Source: Terriglobales bacterium | GTDB taxonomy: Bacteria > Acidobacteriota > Terriglobia > Terriglobales > Acidobacteriaceae | Assembly (NCBI GenBank): GCA_035573675.1 | Contig: DATMAB010000020.1 | Location: 24,408-88,407 of the forward strand | Length of the DNA: 64,000 nt | Direction of reading: 5' to 3' | Part shown: one piece after another, positions 17,583 through 28,014 of the stretch | How the letters are laid out: each line of letters opens with the position of its first letter | Numbering within the stretch: position 1 is the stretch's first letter | Made by a program: the position numbers and the translations under genes | The notes under the pieces: model-generated | Database searches by the model: none | What the model was told of the DNA's origin: nothing | The model's input: the letters and a program-made list of their open reading frames with translations, nothing else

Positions 17583-17879
17583 ATGTCGAATCCGGCGCAG
17601 CCCAACATCAAGCTTCTCCAGAGCGGCGACTACCGCGAGAACTACGCCAACAGCGTGCAGGTGCGGGTAAGCGTCTGGGACTTCTTCCTGGTTTTCGGCA
17701 CCCTGCGGCAGCAGACGCCCACCGAGGTCGAGGTGCAGAACTTCCAGGGCATCTACCTCAGCCCGCAACAGGCCAAAGCGCTCATGGCCATCCTGGAGCA
17801 AAACGTTATGAACTACGAAAAGGCCTTCGGGGAGATCAAGCTGGACCCGCAGATGGCGCCGGTGGGACCGATCAACTAG
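17583..17879 (+). CDS. DUF3467 family protein
   Basis: This 98-residue protein matches the DUF3467 pattern: YANSVQVRVSVWDFFLVFG, followed by a strand with EVQNFQGIYLSPQQAKAL and a helix ending NVMNYEKAFGEI. The family is widespread, small and uncharacterised, and is predicted cytoplasmic. The neighbours (tRNA-Leu, a glycosyltransferase) give no functional hint. The start at 17583 follows a short non-coding word repeat. Confidence 0.85.
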   Translation: MSNPAQPNIKLLQSGDYRENYANSVQVRVSVWDFFLVFGTLRQQTPTEVEVQNFQGIYLSPQQAKALMAILEQNVMNYEKAFGEIKLDPQMAPVGPIN

Positions 17880-17940
17880 TGGCCAGTGGCCGGTGGCGAG
17901 TGGTCAGTTCCCGGTTCTCAGTTCTCATCTCGGTGGAAGC
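17878..17940. repeat. Word-type intergenic repeat (ccagtggccggtggc family)
   Basis: Words such as gtggccagtggccggtggcgagtggtcag, then ttcccggttctcagttctc. It overlaps the longest possible N terminus of the next gene, which argues for the GTG at 17946. Confidence 0.45.
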
Positions 17941-17945
17941 GTGAA

Positions 17946-19532
17946 GTGAGCCAGACCGCTGAGACAGCCAGAGCGTGGCGTCTCCACCACAAGGCACGCG
18001 CATTCGCGCTCATCTTTACCACGCTCTTCCTGCTGCACGCGCCGCTGCTGCGCCTGCCCTACTTCTGGGATGAAGCGGGATACTTCATCCCTGCGGCGCG
18101 CGATCTGCTGCTAAGCGGCGATCCGATTCCCCAGGCCACGCTTTCCAACGCCCACCCGCCGCTGGTGATGGCGTACCTGGCGCTGTGGTGGAAGCTTTCC
18201 GGGTTCATGCCGGCGGTGACCCGGACGGCGATGCTGCTGGTGGCGGCGCTGGCGCTGGCGGGAGTCCACCGGCTGGCGCGGCAGGTGGCCAACGCCGAGG
18301 TGGCGGTGGGGGCTACCGCGTTGACCGCACTGTATCCCGTTTTCTTCATGCAGAGCGTGATGGCGCACCTGGACCTGGCCGCTGCGGCGTGCACGCTCTG
18401 GGCGCTGGCATACTACCTGGAACGAAGGATGGCCGTGGCCACGCTGCTGTTCGCGGTGGCCGCGCTGGCCAAGGAAACAGCCATCGTCGCACCAATGGCG
18501 CTGGTGATATGGCGGTTCCTGCGCCGAGCGAAAGCGCCACACGACCCGGAAGAGTCCCGGCACGGCCCGCAGTATTTGCTGCTGCTCTCGGCCGCGCTTC
18601 CGCTGGCCCTGTGGTTTGAATACCACCGCGAACGCACGGGTTACATCTTCGGAAATCCGGAGTACGTCGAGTACAACCTGTTGGCGACGCTTGATCCGCT
18701 GCGCATCGGGCTGGCGGCGCTGCGGCGGCTGTGGCAGGCGTTCGGCCACCAGGGCCTGTGGGCTTTGACGCTGGCGGCACTGGTCGCTCTGCTGCGACGC
18801 CCTCTGCGCGACGCCGACCAGGAGCGTCCGCGGATCGCTGTGGCCACACAGATGACGTTCGCGGTTGTGATTGCGGCGTACGTGGCGGCATTCTCGGTCA
18901 CGGGTGGGGCCATGCTGGCGCGCTACCTGCTCCCGGTGGTCCCGCTGGTGGTGATCGTGTGGGTCTCGACGTTGTGGCGGCGCCTGCGGTTGTGGAAGCT
19001 CGTGGGGGGAGCGGTCGCAGCCATCTTCGTGGCGGCTATGTTTCTTCAGCCGCCGGTGCCGCTCTCGCCCGAGGACAGCCTGGCGTGGCGCGACTTCGTG
19101 CTCATGCACAAGCGTGCGACGGATTTCCTGAGCGCGCGCTACTCCCGGGCACGCGTGCTCACGGCCTGGCCGGCCACGGACGAGCTGACGCGCCCCTACC
19201 TGGGTTACGCACAGACGCCGTTGCGGGTGATCGCGCTGCGCGATTTTTCACCGCCGCAAATGGCGGTGGCGGCGCGCAACAACGCGCTGTACGACGTGGC
19301 GCTGGTGTTCTCTACCAAGCCCGATCCGCCGCAAAACCTGCTGCGCCGTTTTCCCCGATGGGAACGATGGGAGACGCGCTTTTTCGACTATCACCGCGAC
19401 CTGGAGCCGGAGTCGGCTGCCGCGCTGCTGGGCGGACGAATCGTCTTCCTGGAGCGGCAGGGAGGACTGTGGGTGGCGGTGATAGCGATCGGAAGAGTGG
19501 AGAATGCCGGACTGAGGAAATTGATTCATTGA
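17946..19532 (+). CDS. Polyprenyl-phosphate-dependent glycosyltransferase (GT39/PMT_2-like)
   Basis: This membrane protein has about 528 residues and ten or more hydrophobic segments. The first outer loop has YFWDEAGYF, the DE motif typical of PMT/ArnT-like glycosyltransferases, followed by AHPPLVMAYLALWW. The C-terminal third is a soluble periplasmic domain. The family transfers a sugar from an undecaprenyl-linked donor to a protein or lipid on the periplasmic face; donor and acceptor are unknown here. The GTG at 17946 avoids translating the word repeat. A second, diverged family member lies at 55.9 kb. Confidence 0.82.
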   Translation: MSQTAETARAWRLHHKARAFALIFTTLFLLHAPLLRLPYFWDEAGYFIPAARDLLLSGDPIPQATLSNAHPPLVMAYLALWWKLSGFMPAVTRTAMLLVAALALAGVHRLARQVANAEVAVGATALTALYPVFFMQSVMAHLDLAAAACTLWALAYYLERRMAVATLLFAVAALAKETAIVAPMALVIWRFLRRAKAPHDPEESRHGPQYLLLLSAALPLALWFEYHRERTGYIFGNPEYVEYNLLATLDPLRIGLAALRRLWQAFGHQGLWALTLAALVALLRRPLRDADQERPRIAVATQMTFAVVIAAYVAAFSVTGGAMLARYLLPVVPLVVIVWVSTLWRRLRLWKLVGGAVAAIFVAAMFLQPPVPLSPEDSLAWRDFVLMHKRATDFLSARYSRARVLTAWPATDELTRPYLGYAQTPLRVIALRDFSPPQMAVAARNNALYDVALVFSTKPDPPQNLLRRFPRWERWETRFFDYHRDLEPESAAALLGGRIVFLERQGGLWVAVIAIGRVENAGLRKLIH

Positions 19533-19592
19533 ATCATTGAGTCAGTGAATCATTGGAAAAGCAAGTCACTCTTCAATTCGAGAATCCAACCC
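19529..19592. repeat. Word-type repeat (gaatcattga family)
   Basis: Words attcattgaatcattgag and tcagtgaatcattgg lie between convergent genes. The family recurs at about 4760, 40020 and 55205. Confidence 0.5.
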
Positions 19593-19595
19593 TCG

Positions 19596-20294
19596 TCAAT
19601 TCTTCCTCTCGGCCAGTCGCCTGGCGATTTGGAAGATCCTCAGGAACATTGCACGCGTCAGCTTGCCTGTCTGCGTGTTCTGCATGGAGGGATGGTAGGA
19701 GGCAAGAAGGGCCTTGCCATCCGGCAGCGCGTAACGCGCCCCGTGGCGGAAGGCAAAACCGCGCGCGGTGTCGATGAGGCCGGTGCGCTTCAGGTAGCGC
19801 AAATAGGCCTCGAAGGCGACGCGGCCCAGGGCCACCACCACGCGCACGTTGCTCAGACCGGCGAGCTCGCGGTCGAGGAAGGCCGAGCAGTTAGCCAGCT
19901 CAGCCGGAGTAGGCTTGTTGTCCGGAGGTGCACAGCGCACCGCGGCGGTAATGTAGAGATCGCGCAGGCGCAAGCCGTCGCGGCGGTCGGTAGCCGTGGG
20001 CTGGGAAGCGAAGCCTGCCCGATGGAGCACCGGGTACAAGAAATCGCCGGAGCCATCGCCGGTGAACATGCGCCCGGTGCGATTGGAACCGTGGGCGCCC
20101 GGCGCTAAGCCCAGCACCAGGACACGCGCCCGCGGGTCGCCGAAGCCGGGTACAGGCCTGCCCCAGTACTCCCAGTCCCGATAGGCGCGGCGCTTTTCTC
20201 GCGCGACTTTCTCCCGGTGGGCCACCAGGCGTGGACACAGGCGGCAGGAAACGATATCAGCGTTCAGCGTGTTCAGCCAGCGGGGAGGAGACAT
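19596..20294 (-). CDS. Uracil-DNA glycosylase, family 5 (UDGb)
   Basis: This enzyme removes uracil and other deaminated bases from DNA and starts base-excision repair. The 232-residue protein has motif 1 GLAPGAHGSNRTG (62-74), in which the usual catalytic Asp/Asn is absent as in family 5, and motif 2 HPSMQN near the C terminus. Four cysteines (C17, C20, C121, C136) are placed to hold a 4Fe-4S cluster. Family 5 enzymes are mostly described from thermophiles, actinobacteria and archaea and accept hypoxanthine and xanthine in addition. It is followed by the ABM-type gene on the same strand side but has its own start. Confidence 0.9.
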   Translation of the reverse strand: MSPPRWLNTLNADIVSCRLCPRLVAHREKVAREKRRAYRDWEYWGRPVPGFGDPRARVLVLGLAPGAHGSNRTGRMFTGDGSGDFLYPVLHRAGFASQPTATDRRDGLRLRDLYITAAVRCAPPDNKPTPAELANCSAFLDRELAGLSNVRVVVALGRVAFEAYLRYLKRTGLIDTARGFAFRHGARYALPDGKALLASYHPSMQNTQTGKLTRAMFLRIFQIARRLAERKN

Positions 20295-20312
20295 TTGGCG
20301 ATTTGGTGATTG

Positions 20313-20630
20313 TCAGGTCGATTCGAAGATCCCCACGCTTCGCTCCTCGGTAGTGAGTTTCTCGAACGACCGGTCGAGCCGCGCGTACTCGTCGTGATGC
20401 TTCTGCTTGAAGGCGTCGTGGGCGGCGAGTGAGTCCCAGTCATCTATCGTCAGGTACCGGCCGGCATCCTTACTGTCGCGCAGGAGCGTGGTGCCGCGGT
20501 AGGACGGGTCGCGCCGGAAGAACTCTGCCCAGGTTCCGTCGCGGTTGTAATGACGCTCGAACTCGGCACGCTGCTCCGGCGGCACTCGGAACTCCCAGAC
20601 GATGTGAACCACGATCCGCCCTCGATTCAT
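20313..20630 (-). CDS. ABM-fold (antibiotic biosynthesis monooxygenase-like) protein
   Basis: This 105-residue protein has a ferredoxin-like ABM fold: VVHIVWEFRVPPEQRAEFE, then DPSYRGTTLLRDSKDAGRYLTIDDWDS and AFKQKHHDEYARL. The 'W-F-V' strand, the central LLRD and the RYLTIDDW strand are typical of dimeric ABM-domain proteins. These include heme-degrading and quinone-forming enzymes as well as many of unknown role. No specific substrate can be assigned. The ATG at 20630 was chosen; an ATG at 20645 would add five residues. Confidence 0.72.
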   Translation of the reverse strand: MNRGRIVVHIVWEFRVPPEQRAEFERHYNRDGTWAEFFRRDPSYRGTTLLRDSKDAGRYLTIDDWDSLAAHDAFKQKHHDEYARLDRSFEKLTTEERSVGIFEST

Positions 20631-20698
20631 TCTACGAGAGCCCATGCGATTGCCGCATTGCCGAATCTCAGGATTGACGAATCGAAGGCCGGCCAGCG

Positions 20699-20728
20699 TT
20701 TGACCGCGCTTTCGTTCCTCCCTATAGT
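20699..20728 (+). promoter_or_regulatory. Sigma-70-type promoter of tig
   Basis: TTGACC and TATAGT with an 18-bp spacer. The predicted start is about 35 nt before the tig ATG. It is one of the best promoters in the window and probably serves the tig-clpP region. Confidence 0.6.
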
Positions 20729-20769
20729 GGAAACAGGTCCGCATCCGCGGGTCGAAATCCGATTCAGGG

Positions 20770-22050
20770 ATGCCGTTGAGCCCAGACACCAAAGAGAGCT
20801 GTGTGCGTGAGGTCGAGGTCGAAATCCCGGCCGACGTGGTGGTGCGGGAGACCGAGGCAATCGTGGAGAAGTTCCGCGCGGCGGCGCGCCTGCCGGGCTT
20901 CCGCAAGGGCAAGGTGCCGGGCAGCATCATCCGCAACCGCTTCGCCGACGAAGTAAGAAACGAAGTGGTGGACGCGCTGGTGCCGCGGTATTTCCGCGAA
21001 GAAGTGAAGAAGCGGGGGTTGGAGCCGGTGTCATCGCCGCGGGTGACAGACCTCAGCGTGAACGACGGCGAGCCGTTGCGCTTCAAGGCCAGTTTCGAGG
21101 TACTGCCGGAGATCGAGCTGGGGGCTTACCAGGAACTGCGCGCCGACAACCCGGATGTTGCAGTTTCCGACCAGGACGTGGAGCAGGCGCTTGAGCACTT
21201 GCGCGAGCAGCACGCTACCTATTCACCAATCGAGGGCCGCGGGCTCGCGGATGGCGATTGGGCACAGGTGAGCTTCCGCGGCGCTCCCAAGGACGGGTCC
21301 TCGCCGGAGGCGAAACCCGTCTCGGTGGATGAAGTGATGGTCGAGATCGGCGGCGCGAACTCCGTGCCCGAATTCAATGAGAATCTGCGCGGCGCCCAAG
21401 AAGGCGAAGAACGCAGCTTCGACGTGGCCTATCCGGCGGAGTTCTCCGACCCGCGGCTGGCCGGCCAGACCTTCCACTACACGGTGCAGGTACGCGGCAT
21501 CAAGAAGAAGGAGTTGCCGGAGCTCGACGACGCCTTCGCGCGGACGTTGGGCGAATTTCCCACGCTCGACGACCTGCGCAAGAAGATCCGCGAGCAACTG
21601 GAAGCCGAGCGGCGCCACGAAGCCGAGCACGAAGCCAAAGAGAAGCTCATCGACGAACTGATCCGCCGGCACCACTTCCCGGTGCCCGAAGCGCTGGTGG
21701 AACGTCAGGTGGAGCTGCGGCTGGAGCGAGGGCTGCGGGCGCTGGCGGCGCAGGGCATGCGCACCGAGGACATGCGCCGCATGGACTTTGATCGTCTGCG
21801 CGCCGGCCAGCGGGAAAGCGCCGTACGCGAAGTGAAGGCTTCGTTGCTGCTGGACCGGATCGCGGAGCGCGAGAACGTGGAGGTGACGGAGCAAGAGGTG
21901 GATGCGGAGGTGGAAGCGCTGGCGCGGCAGATGCGCCAGACGCCGGAGGCCATTCGCGCCCGTTTGACACGCGAAGGGGCGCTGGATAGAATCCGAAACA
22001 GAATCCGGCACGAGAAGACACTCGATCTTCTGTACCGCCGATCCGCTTAA
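20770..22050 (+). CDS. tig: Trigger factor (ribosome-associated chaperone and prolyl isomerase)
   Basis: Trigger factor binds the ribosomal exit tunnel and shields nascent chains. The 426-residue protein has the ribosome-binding signature GFRKGKVP in the N-terminal domain (about residues 40-52), a central FKBP-like PPIase domain (about 150-235) and the helical C-terminal chaperone arms. Length is normal. The FKBP domain (GDWAQVSFRG to FHYTVQVRGIKKKELPELDDAFA) looks complete. It is followed by clpP, clpX and lon in the order common to many bacteria, which links folding and proteolysis. Confidence 0.96.
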   Translation: MPLSPDTKESCVREVEVEIPADVVVRETEAIVEKFRAAARLPGFRKGKVPGSIIRNRFADEVRNEVVDALVPRYFREEVKKRGLEPVSSPRVTDLSVNDGEPLRFKASFEVLPEIELGAYQELRADNPDVAVSDQDVEQALEHLREQHATYSPIEGRGLADGDWAQVSFRGAPKDGSSPEAKPVSVDEVMVEIGGANSVPEFNENLRGAQEGEERSFDVAYPAEFSDPRLAGQTFHYTVQVRGIKKKELPELDDAFARTLGEFPTLDDLRKKIREQLEAERRHEAEHEAKEKLIDELIRRHHFPVPEALVERQVELRLERGLRALAAQGMRTEDMRRMDFDRLRAGQRESAVREVKASLLLDRIAERENVEVTEQEVDAEVEALARQMRQTPEAIRARLTREGALDRIRNRIRHEKTLDLLYRRSA

Positions 22051-22134
22051 TCGGTATTTATCTGGGATACTCCGCTCCCCTCCCCGGCCCGCCAGTCGAG
22101 GCCGGAGTGTAGGCGCAGGAAAGGAACGCAGGAC

Positions 22135-22722
22135 ATGCTGGTGCCCATGGTAGTGGAGCAGACCGGCCGCGGCGAGCGCGCCTATGACATCTATTCGCGC
22201 CTCCTGCGTGACAACATCATCTTCATCGGCAGCTCGATCGACGACAATGTCGCCAACCTGGTGACCGCGCAACTCCTGTTCCTGGCGGCCGAGGACCCGG
22301 AGAAAGACATCCAGCTCTACATCAACTCGCCGGGCGGCGTGATCACCGCGGGCATGGCCATTTACGACACCATGCAGTTCGTGCGCCCCAACGTGACCAC
22401 CATCTGCATCGGGCAGGCGGCCTCGATGGCGGCAGTGTTGCTGGCGGCAGGCACGCCGGGCAAGCGCTTTGCCCTGCCCAACGCCCGCATTCTCATCCAC
22501 CAGCCCTCGATGGGCGGCCTTTCCGGCCAGGCTTCGGACATCGACATTCACGCCCGGGAAATTCTGCGCATGCGGGAGGTGCTTAACCAAGTACTCTCCA
22601 AGCACACCGGACAAAAGCTTGATAAAGTAGAACGGGACGTGGAGCGCGACTTCATCATGAGCGCGACCCAGGCCAAGGAGTACGGGATCGTAGATGACAT
22701 CATCTACAAACACCCCAAGTGA
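22135..22722 (+). CDS. clpP: ATP-dependent Clp protease proteolytic subunit
   Basis: ClpP forms the tetradecameric protease chamber used by ClpX. The 195-residue protein carries the catalytic triad S97 (QAASMAAV), H122 (LIHQPSMGG) and D172 (ERDFIMSA). The oxyanion-loop glycine pair is in NSPGGV. Tyr-rich and hydrophobic residues for the axial loops and ATPase docking are present. A good ribosome-binding site (AAAGGAACG) precedes the ATG. The gene sits 84 bp after tig and 48 bp before clpX. Confidence 0.97.
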   Translation: MLVPMVVEQTGRGERAYDIYSRLLRDNIIFIGSSIDDNVANLVTAQLLFLAAEDPEKDIQLYINSPGGVITAGMAIYDTMQFVRPNVTTICIGQAASMAAVLLAAGTPGKRFALPNARILIHQPSMGGLSGQASDIDIHAREILRMREVLNQVLSKHTGQKLDKVERDVERDFIMSATQAKEYGIVDDIIYKHPK

Positions 22723-22770
22723 AACCGGTTCTTCCGGCCCCAGCCACCGGCAGACGGAAGGAGCGGCAGC

Positions 22771-24050
22771 ATGAAGTCGCGATCGGGTACGGACGACATC
22801 CTGCGCTGTTCGTTCTGCCACAAGTCGCAGGATGCGGTAGCCAAGCTGATCTCTTCTCCCAGCGACTACCCGCGGGCGTACATCTGCGACGAGTGCGTCG
22901 CGGTGTGCAACTCCATTTTGGAGGACGACCGCACGGAATCGCCCGCAGCCACGGTCCCCACCGACTTGCCCAAGCCGCACGAGGTGAAGACCTTCCTGGA
23001 CGAATACGTGATCGGGCAGGAGCAGACCAAGAAGAAGCTGGCGGTGGCGGTCTACAACCATTACAAGCGCATCCACATGAACCGGCAGCGCAGCGATGTG
23101 GAGCTGACGAAGTCCAACATCCTGCTGATCGGACCCACGGGGACCGGCAAGACGCTGCTGGCGCAGACCCTGGCCAAGATGCTGGATGTGCCGTTCGCCA
23201 TCGTGGACGCCACCACACTGACCGAAGCCGGGTACGTGGGCGAGGACGTGGAGAACATCATTCTGAAGCTGCTGCAGTCGGCCGACGGCGACGTGGGCCG
23301 GGCGCAGACCGGCATCATCTATATCGACGAAGTGGACAAGATCGGGCGCAAGGACGAGAACCCCTCCATCACCCGCGATGTCTCCGGCGAAGGAGTGCAG
23401 CAGGCGCTGCTCAAGATCCTGGAGGGCACCATCGCCAACGTGCCTCCGCAGGGCGGGCGCAAGCATCCTCACCAGGAGTTCACGCCCGTCGATACCACGA
23501 ACATTCTGTTCATTTGCGGGGGAGCGTTCGTGGGGCTGGAGAAGATCGTGGGACGGCGGATGGGCAAGAAGGCCATGGGCTTCCGCGCCGAGTCCGAGGC
23601 GCAAAACCAGCCGGAGGCCGAGATCCCCGTCGCCGGGAAGCGCGACATCGAGCTGCTGCGCCAGACGCAGCCCTCCGACCTGATCCGCTTCGGGCTGATT
23701 CCGGAATTCGTCGGGCGGCTGCCGGTGATCGGCGTGCTCGAGGACCTGGACGAGGATGCGCTGATCGAGATCCTGCAGCGGCCCAAGAACGCCATCATCA
23801 AGCAGTACCAGCGGCTGTTCGAGTTCGAAAACGTGAAGATGAAGTTCAGCGAGGACGCGCTGCGGGCCATCGCCCGCGAGGCCATGGTGCGCAAAGTGGG
23901 CGCGCGCGGCCTGCGCATGATCCTGGAAGAGCTGATGCTCGACGTGATGTACCATCTGCCCAGCCAGAAGAAGGTCAAGGAATTCGAAGTGACGCGCGAA
24001 ATGGTGGAAAAACGCGACGTGTCCATCTCGCTGATGGAGAAAGCAGGCTA

Positions 24051-24051
<1 letters not shown>
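22771..24051 (+). CDS. clpX: ATP-dependent Clp protease ATP-binding subunit ClpX
   Basis: ClpX is the AAA+ unfoldase that feeds ClpP. The 426-residue protein has an N-terminal zinc-binding domain (CSFC and CDECV, residues about 11-43), Walker A GPTGTGKT, the pore loop GYVGEDVE, Walker [10 protein letters not shown] and the sensor 2 region GARGLR. A ClpP-docking IGF-type loop is represented by [10 protein letters not shown] and its surroundings. It starts after an AAGGAG ribosome-binding site. Its stop codon overlaps the GTG start of lon by one base. Confidence 0.97.
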
Positions 24052-26453
<2,402 letters not shown>

Positions 26454-26646
26454 GTGTAGACTAGGTTTACCGGCCGAGCGCGTGGGTGTAGCCGCCCGGC
26501 GCCACGAGGGTCGCATCCCGGGGCACGAACAACGTCAGTCAGCAACGTACGCCTGAACAAGTTTCCCGGCAGACGCACGCGCGGCCAACCGCCGCATCGG
26601 AGCCAGATTTCCCCGACCATCCTGGTCATTCCACCCGAGGTGCATC

Positions 26647-27954
26647 ATGGACGCAACCGAAGAACGCAAAGGCGCAAGGACCAAGACCGCGGAAGGTCCC
26701 ACGCTGAACATTGCCGACCTGAAGGAGAAGAGCGCCGCCGAACTCATGCGCCTGGCCAAGGAGCTGGGCGTACAGGGCGCGGGCGGACTGCGCAAGCAGG
26801 AACTTATCTTCAAGATCCTGCAGGCGCAGACCGAGGCCAGCGGGCTCATCTTCTCCGAGGGTGTGCTGGAGTGCCTGCCCGATGGCTACGGCTTTCTGCG
26901 CTCGCCCGATTACAACTACCTGCCGGGCCCGGACGACATCTACGTCTCGCCCTCGCAGATCCGGCGCTTCGACCTGCGCACCGGCGACACCATCAGCGGG
27001 CAGGTGCGCCCGCCCAAGGAGGGCGAGCGCTACTTCGCGCTGGTCAAGGTGGAGGCGGTCAACTCCGACTCGCCCGAGGAAGCCCGCAACAAGATCCTGT
27101 TCGACAACCTGACGCCGCTCTATCCCAACGAGCGCATCAAGCTGGAAACGACGCGTGAGAACATTTCGGCGCGCGTCATGGATCTGTTCACGCCTATCGG
27201 CAAAGGGCAGCGCGGGCTTATCGTCTCCCCGCCGCGCGCCGGAAAGACCATGCTGCTGCAGAACGTCGCCAACTCCATCACGACGAATCATGAGGAAGTA
27301 AAACTCATCGTGCTGCTCATCGACGAGCGGCCTGAGGAAGTCACCGACATGCAGCGCTCGGTCAAGGGCGAAGTCATCTCGTCCACGTTCGACGAACCGG
27401 CGGCCCGCCACGTGCAGGTGGCTGAGATGGTCATCGAAAAAGCTAAGCGGCTGGTCGAGCACAAGAAAGACGTGGTGATCCTGCTCGATTCCATCACCCG
27501 TCTGGCGCGGGCCTACAACACGGTGGTGCCGCCATCGGGGAAGATCCTGTCTGGCGGCGTGGACTCGAATGCTCTGCAGCGCCCCAAGCGCTTCTTCGGC
27601 TCCGCCCGCAACATCGAAGAGGGCGGATCACTGACCATCATCGCCACCGCGCTCATCGACACGGGCTCGCGCATGGACGACGTGATCTTCGAGGAGTTCA
27701 AGGGCACGGGCAACATGGAGATCATCCTGGAGCGCAAGCTGGTGGACAAGCGCGTCTTCCCGGCCATCGACATCAACCGCTCCGGCACCCGCAAGGAAGA
27801 GCTCCTTCTGCCGCGCGACGAGCTGAATCGCATCTGGGTGCTGCGCAAGGTGCTGAACCCGCTCTCACCGGTGGAGGCCATGGAACTGCTCATCGACAAG
27901 CTGAGCAAAACGAAAAGCAACTCGGAGTTTCTGGCTTCGATGTCGGGCGGATAG
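26647..27954 (+). CDS. rho: Transcription termination factor Rho
   Basis: Rho is a hexameric RNA helicase that ends transcription. The 435-residue protein has a Rho N-terminal domain ([18 protein letters not shown]), the OSN/S1-like RNA-binding fold ([29 protein letters not shown]), Walker A in [10 protein letters not shown], Walker [17 protein letters not shown], and the Q and R loops. There is no large insertion in the N-terminal domain. The ATG has a GAGGTGC ribosome-binding site. The 193-bp gap after lon probably carries its leader. Rho in many bacteria attenuates its own leader, but no specific structure is evident here. Confidence 0.97.
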   Translation: MDATEERKGARTKTAEGPTLNIADLKEKSAAELMRLAKELGVQGAGGLRKQELIFKILQAQTEASGLIFSEGVLECLPDGYGFLRSPDYNYLPGPDDIYVSPSQIRRFDLRTGDTISGQVRPPKEGERYFALVKVEAVNSDSPEEARNKILFDNLTPLYPNERIKLETTRENISARVMDLFTPIGKGQRGLIVSPPRAGKTMLLQNVANSITTNHEEVKLIVLLIDERPEEVTDMQRSVKGEVISSTFDEPAARHVQVAEMVIEKAKRLVEHKKDVVILLDSITRLARAYNTVVPPSGKILSGGVDSNALQRPKRFFGSARNIEEGGSLTIIATALIDTGSRMDDVIFEEFKGTGNMEIILERKLVDKRVFPAIDINRSGTRKEELLLPRDELNRIWVLRKVLNPLSPVEAMELLIDKLSKTKSNSEFLASMSGG

Positions 27955-27968
27955 AATCGTCCGTCGCG

Positions 27969-27997
27969 TTGACTCCCCTCCCCGCGCGACCTAACAT
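27969..27997 (+). promoter_or_regulatory. Sigma-70-type promoter of the TPR kinase gene
   Basis: TTGACT and TAACAT with a 17-bp spacer directly after rho. The predicted leader is about 11 nt and includes a ggggg run that could serve as a ribosome-binding site. Confidence 0.55.
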
Positions 27998-28014
27998 CCC
28001 GCTGGGGGCGTGGC

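Noticed and set aside
22719..24050. N-terminal extension of Lon through clpX
   Set aside because: The long open frame before 24051 is the shadow of clpX in another frame; Lon homology starts after the GTG at 24051.
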